A stretch of DNA of 64,000 nucleotides. Origin: Hirundichthys speculiger (lineage: Eukaryota > Chordata > Actinopteri > Beloniformes > Exocoetidae). The stretch is from assembly GCA_018398805.1 (NCBI GenBank), contig JAGFBZ010002268.1:2012001-2076000 (forward strand), in the 5' to 3' direction. A model generated the notes under the pieces. It searched no databases. It had not been told where the DNA came from and saw only the letters and a program-made list of their open reading frames with translations. The first letter of the stretch is position 1. Every line of letters begins with the position of its first letter. A program made the translations under genes and the position numbers. Below, piece after piece: positions 37,425 to 64,000 of this stretch.

Positions 37425-37915
37425 TTTGCAGCCAGTGGATCTGGGCACCAAGCAGTCACTGACTTTTACCATGAACCCCTCTGTGTACCAGACTGTTTTA
37501 GAGTCATTTGTTAGGCTATTGTCCTTCAGCTAAGATTTTGTAGAAGCTGAATGGTGCAAAAGGACAGTGATCCCAAGCACACCTGCAAATACTCAACAAA
37601 ATAGCTGCAAAATAAAATATTCATGGTATTGCAACAACCTAGTCAAAGTCCAGATCTCAGCCTGATTGACATGCAGTAGCAGGGCCTTGAGATAGATGTG
37701 CATGGAAACAAGAACGTCGACTGAAACAAAGTTGTAAAGAAGAGCCAAATTTCCTCCAGATCAACGTGAGACTGATGACATCATACAGGAAATTATTCCT
37801 TCAAATTGTTAATGCTAATGATGGTTCTAAGCCATTAAATTATTAGGTTTTGGTTGGTTTTTCACACACTCCTTCTGCAGTTTCACTTAATTTTTATTAA
37901 ATAAATTCAACCTTA
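37425..37915 (+). mobile_element. Tc1/mariner transposase remnant
   Basis: The + strand has ggacagtgatcccaagcaca, which encodes DSDPKHT around the second catalytic acid, followed by ccagatctcagcctgattga (PDLSLID), the region of the third. The frame is broken and the ends are not found. Confidence 0.6.
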
Positions 37916-38333
37916 ATAGATAAGAAATAAATCAATATGGCAACTGAGGTTGTATTTATTTAAGCTAAGGACTAGATTAATATAATTCTGTGTCCTTGTA
38001 CTGATTAGTAAGATGTTAGAATTAAAAGAGAGCAAAATTCCTGCTTCACATGACTGCATATCAAGTCTTTGTCTGATGATATAAACAGCAGTCCTGTACT
38101 AGTGTAAAGACAAAAAGCCTGGATTCAGTCAGCAAAAACCCTGGTTGCAGAGAGACAGATGGACTCAAACATCCCAGAAGTGCATTTTTTAAATCTTTTT
38201 TTCTGAACTTTTTGGGCAGATATGATTGTAGGTGGAACATTTGATGGAGCCTTCTGTCAAGAATGAGAATATTTCAAGAGCTGAGTGTGAATGTCGTATC
38301 CATGTCATCTCCCTCACCAAGTGTGCTGATGGT

Positions 38334-38802
38334 CAGGGCTGCACCATATCAGGAAAGAATATAGTTGAAATTCCGATGTCAGTTTGATTTAAGATATATA
38401 AAGATATATAAACCAATACTTAAATGTCTTTCTGCTTTGCAGCTGTTATTGACCCCTGATGTTAAGTAGCCTATGAAAATTGAAAATAAACAAAGATAAG
38501 TTATTTGTAGTCCAACAACATAGTTTTACCAAAATATATTGCTAAATTAAAACTTGCACGCTGCATCTTTTGCAAAACAACTACACTCATAATGCTCAAT
38601 TAGATGCTAATATCATGTAAAAAGCATCTAAATTGGCATCTCCACAGTATGATTACCTCTAATTAGTCAAATTTAAAGTGGGAATGCATACCACTTGGAA
38701 AATAACAGACTGCCACTCAGTGCAATATTTTTTGTGCTATATTTATAATGCACATGTAGATATTGTGATAACACTTTTTTTTTAATCTGTTGTGCAGCCC
38801 TA
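38334..38802. mobile_element. Probable hAT-type MITE
   Basis: Left end cagggctgcaccatatcagg and right end tgttgtgcagcccta form an inverted pair (AGGGCTGCAC). The 8-bp flanks ctgatggt and cctatagt match at five of eight, so the copy is old. Confidence 0.55.
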
Positions 38803-39489
38803 CCTATAGTGATATGTTTTCTCATTATAGTATTAGAAAACTGTGGAAAAGAGGACATAAACAAATCACTTTAGACTGTTACAGCCTTAGCAATGCAGGG
38901 AACATAGCCTGGCTGGCAATACCCATTAATATTGCAATAGGTCTGGTACTTCTACCCATTTACAGCCATCTCAGCTGGTACAGAACTGGTGCAGAACGTA
39001 CCAAACCAGTCACAATGTGGTTAGTGCTGGCAATGACTCAAACAGTAGCGTCCAACAGCCACTATTTAAAATGACCAAGATGGCTGCAGAATTGGTAATA
39101 ATGCCTTGGATCTACAATTTTTCACTGCAAAACCAACAGCAGTCTTTCACCAGCATCCCTTTTCCTGTTTTGGATGTCTTGTTGATGTCTGGTTGTCACT
39201 CTGCCGAAGTCACATTCCTCGTTTCTCTGACTGTTTGCATGCCTATTCAATGGTATCCAGAGGTAGTTTTCTCTGCCTCCCTGGCTCCTAGACCTCAAAG
39301 TCGTTAAACTGTTATTCAACTATAAATTTAGTGGAACAATATTTCAGAAACATTGCATGACTTTACACTGTGCTATATTTTTAGGTGTCTAATTTTAGGT
39401 GTCTGATTTATTTTTATTAAAAAAGCTATTTTTCTTGTTATAGCCTTAAGTAAAATCTGTTAACTAGAAACTTCTCAAAGAATATTTTA

Positions 39490-39833
39490 GTCACTGATCA
39501 GCCCTAATATTATGACCCATTGACAGGTAATGTGAGTAAGCACTGATCATCCTGTTATAATGCACCATTCTGTTCAGAAAACCTGCATCCTGGCATACAC
39601 ATGAATGTTACTTTATCACTTTACACCTAACTGAAAATGTCTCCAATCCACAGAGACCTTATTCCACAACTCAGGTCCAAAGGATCTATAGCTAATGTCC
39701 CAATTGCAGACATTTTAGGGACATTTTCAGATGCTGTTTGTCCAGACCCTGACTGTCAGAGCTCTTTTGGGAGTAGGAGGAGGACTTGGTCAATAATAAG
39801 CAAGCGGTCATAATGTTATGGCTGATTGGTGTG
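39490..39833. mobile_element. Tc1/mariner-type MITE
   Basis: Ends gtcactgatcagccctaata and cataatgttatggctgattg are inverted, with TA on both sides (39488-39489 and 39834-39835). 344 bp, non-coding. Confidence 0.75.
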
Positions 39834-40926
39834 TAACTGCGAGACAACAACGGATCTTTTGCATTAGGCAGAGGTAATTGTCTCAAGAATTTATAACTGA
39901 ATCACTCCCTCTTTGATAAAAACAAATGCATCAGAATGGGCTTGAGCAGTTTCATTCACCTCTAGAGTGGGGAAGAATGGGGAGTACATGGGAGTATACA
40001 CAAAGCTTCTGTCACTCCTTCCTGAAATGTAAAAATAGATTGTATTTCCTCTGACATGCTAGTATAATGTGGAAAAGTGTGAACGTTGACTTATTCTGGA
40101 GATCTGAATTGAAATCAGGTTCTTTTTGACATAAATATTTAATACAGAACTGTTTCTGTCTCTTTTTTTTATTTCATTAGACTGCACAGCTATCTTTGAA
40201 AGTAGACAAGAAAACAATAAGCAAGTTATGAACTGAAATTAGGCTGGGATGTTTCAGTGTTGTGTGTCTGCTATTAATAGGTTCTTAACAGAGCCAAATG
40301 TGTTCATTCTGTACTCTGTAAGTCAACTGAAGAGTAAACAACTGAAATAAAAGATTAATTACATTCTTTGCTTTTAATCCTTCTTTTTAGGTGAAGTGTT
40401 TATATAATTTGTGAATGTTGTTTTGTTTCCTGCCTTGTTTTTGTCTTGTATGATTATAAATGAGGTATATCTACAAGGAAAGATTCTTATCTTAAAGATG
40501 CTTAAAAGATGTTTTGTGAGAAATAATAAACCTTAATTAAATGAGGCTGTATGTGGTAATCTGGAGGAAGCAGAGTCTTTATCCTCCTTTTAAAAGTACT
40601 TTTTAAAAAACTGTCTTATGAAATAGAAATCATTGCCACACTTATGTTCTTGCAGCTGGAACACCCACTCCAGTTCAGAAACTGCAGGATTATTTCATCA
40701 TCCGGAAAATAAGTTCTTTCGATTGCACTTAACCCGCTGCACAAAAGACAAACATCAGAAAAGGAATCTACTTGCACTGCAGCAATATGTAGCCATATGG
40801 TTTTTGTTTAGAGTTTAACCATTTTGTTTACAGCTTTAGAGGTACTTAATTGTCTGATAACGCTCCTTCCCATGATTTATGAGCCCATCTTCTCTTACAT
40901 CATCTTTTCCCACATGCCATCCACAG
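39834..40926 (+). other. ADAMTS intron before exon 2
   Basis: No repeat recognised. It ends in the acceptor cccacatgccatccacag. An ATG at 40824 lies in frame with exon 2 and would give a short hydrophobic leader without splicing, a less likely alternative start. Confidence 0.45.
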
Positions 40927-63009
<22,083 letters not shown>

Positions 63010-63679
63010 GTGAGTACTGGACATTAAACAGCATTAATTGAACATTTACGTATGATTCATGATTTTATAAGTAAACCGTGATCAGCCAATTCAGCTGGTA
63101 TGGTCCCCCTCAAACATTTACCAGGATACCTTTATGGCATTAGACACAAAGTCTTGAAAAATGTTGATTTGATTACAACCTAGTGAATTTTGATGTCAAA
63201 TCAACATCTTAAACTTAATCATGTTATGTCGGAGAGAGAAAGGGTGTTTGACTGAGACAGGTTGATGCTGGTTAGTACAAAGACTCATGGGACTTTAATT
63301 CATGTCCAAGGTTTTGGTTTAAATGGTTAAAAAAAAATCCAGTTTATTTGAAGAGCTGCAGTTCACGCTAATTAAACCCTTCTTTTTTGTTCAAAGTTAT
63401 TGACAATCCAATTAAACAAACAATGAGGAACCTCAACTGAAAGTTAATAGGGAAACAGTGAGAATAAGCCAGTTGTTGTCGATGAGGTTAGCTGATTCAA
63501 AGCTCATGAGCCGCTGCTATATACACTGTATACAACAATAATATGAATTGAAGTGATGATAATCTTGGCATTTTGTTTTATGCCCTTTATCCAGCTAGCA
63601 ATGGCTTTGAGCACTTTCCCATTTCCGCTGGTTTATAAAAGTGTCAAATGATTCAGGTTGGCCATGTTGAGAATAGAGC
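63010..63679 (+). other. ADAMTS intron 4, first part
   Basis: Nothing recognised in this stretch. Confidence 0.4.
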
Positions 63680-63977
63680 TCAGGCTCAACTTTGGAAAAC
63701 CATGAGGCCTTGGTGTACTCCCGTTCTTCCCTTTCAACTCAGTACTGCAAACAAAAGGAGTGCAATGTTGCCTTGAATCTTTTCCTGTACTGCTACCTAA
63801 AATTTTTAAACATGCAACCATACTACCATTGATCAAAAAACCTGGCCTGGATCTCAGTGTGTTATCTAACTTTAGGCCTATTTCCAAGCTTCCTTTTTTC
63901 AAGTTCTGTTGACGTACCATCTCATACAGAGAAGACAAATGCTCATTACCTACTGTTAAACTAACTTTGAAAAACAT
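63680..63977 (+). mobile_element. LINE reverse-transcriptase fragment at window edge
   Basis: Sense reading gives ATILPLIKKPGLDLSVLSNF then RPISKLPFFKF, the N-terminal RT block of an L2/Rex1-like LINE. A minus ORF across it is a shadow. Continues beyond the window. Confidence 0.6.
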
Positions 63978-64000
63978 ATTGAAAATGTACTTACTTGGAC

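Noticed and set aside
63633..63977. Minus ORF at the window end
   Set aside because: The plus strand there encodes a clear LINE RT block; the minus ORF is its shadow.

Overview
The window is nuclear DNA of a ray-finned (teleost) fish. The evidence is split protein-coding genes with GT-AG introns, and a dense load of fish-type repeats: L2-like and RTE-like LINEs, tRNA-derived SINEs, hAT, Tc1/mariner and Harbinger elements, and long (TA)n tracts. Nothing bacterial, CRISPR-like or rRNA-like is visible. Three genes can be supported; transposon debris makes up most of what can be recognised between their exons.

Layout. (1) 273-23001, + strand: the 3' half of a collagen-receptor type integrin alpha gene, best match integrin alpha-11 (itga11-like). 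Fourteen consecutive exons run from the extracellular thigh/calf region through the membrane helix and the GFFRR tail to the stop codon, about 497 residues; the I-domain and propeller exons lie upstream of the window. (2) 30066-31215, - strand: a single-exon relaxin-3 receptor type GPCR (rxfp3 family) broken by one apparent one-base frameshift at the start of TM1. (3) About 35.0 kb to beyond 63009, + strand: the 5' end of an ADAMTS protease, best match adamts7 (adamts12 is the alternative). Three firm exons cover the prodomain, the basic furin-type region and the first strand of the metalloprotease domain; the HExxH exon lies beyond the window. The signal-peptide exon is uncertain.

The introns are layered with transposons, and target-site duplications (TSDs) give the order of insertion. 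In integrin intron 5 an L2-like LINE is split by a solo LTR (TSD AGTTC), itself split by a hAT element (8-bp TSD, one mismatch). In integrin intron 13 a decayed Tc1-like transposon holds an L2 3' end, a SINE (TSD GGGCATCAT) and a Harbinger-like element (TSD TTA). In the large ADAMTS intron an RTE-like LINE is split by an L2-like LINE, which holds a second, oppositely oriented L2-like copy (TSD AAAACTC), and again by a 1.8-kb hAT (TSD GTGAGAGT). Near 53-55.5 kb a hAT (TSD TTTTTAAT) contains a nearly complete but frameshifted Tc1 transposon.

Functionally, alpha-11 integrin is a fibrillar-collagen receptor and ADAMTS7 a secreted matrix protease, so two matrix genes flank a peptide-hormone receptor. 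I see no sign that the three work as one unit. No new biological system is evident. The items most worth checking are the rxfp3 frameshift, the competing splice acceptor at integrin exon 10, the unresolved ADAMTS first exon, and the datable nested insertions. Repeat family names rest on recalled consensus features, not on a search.
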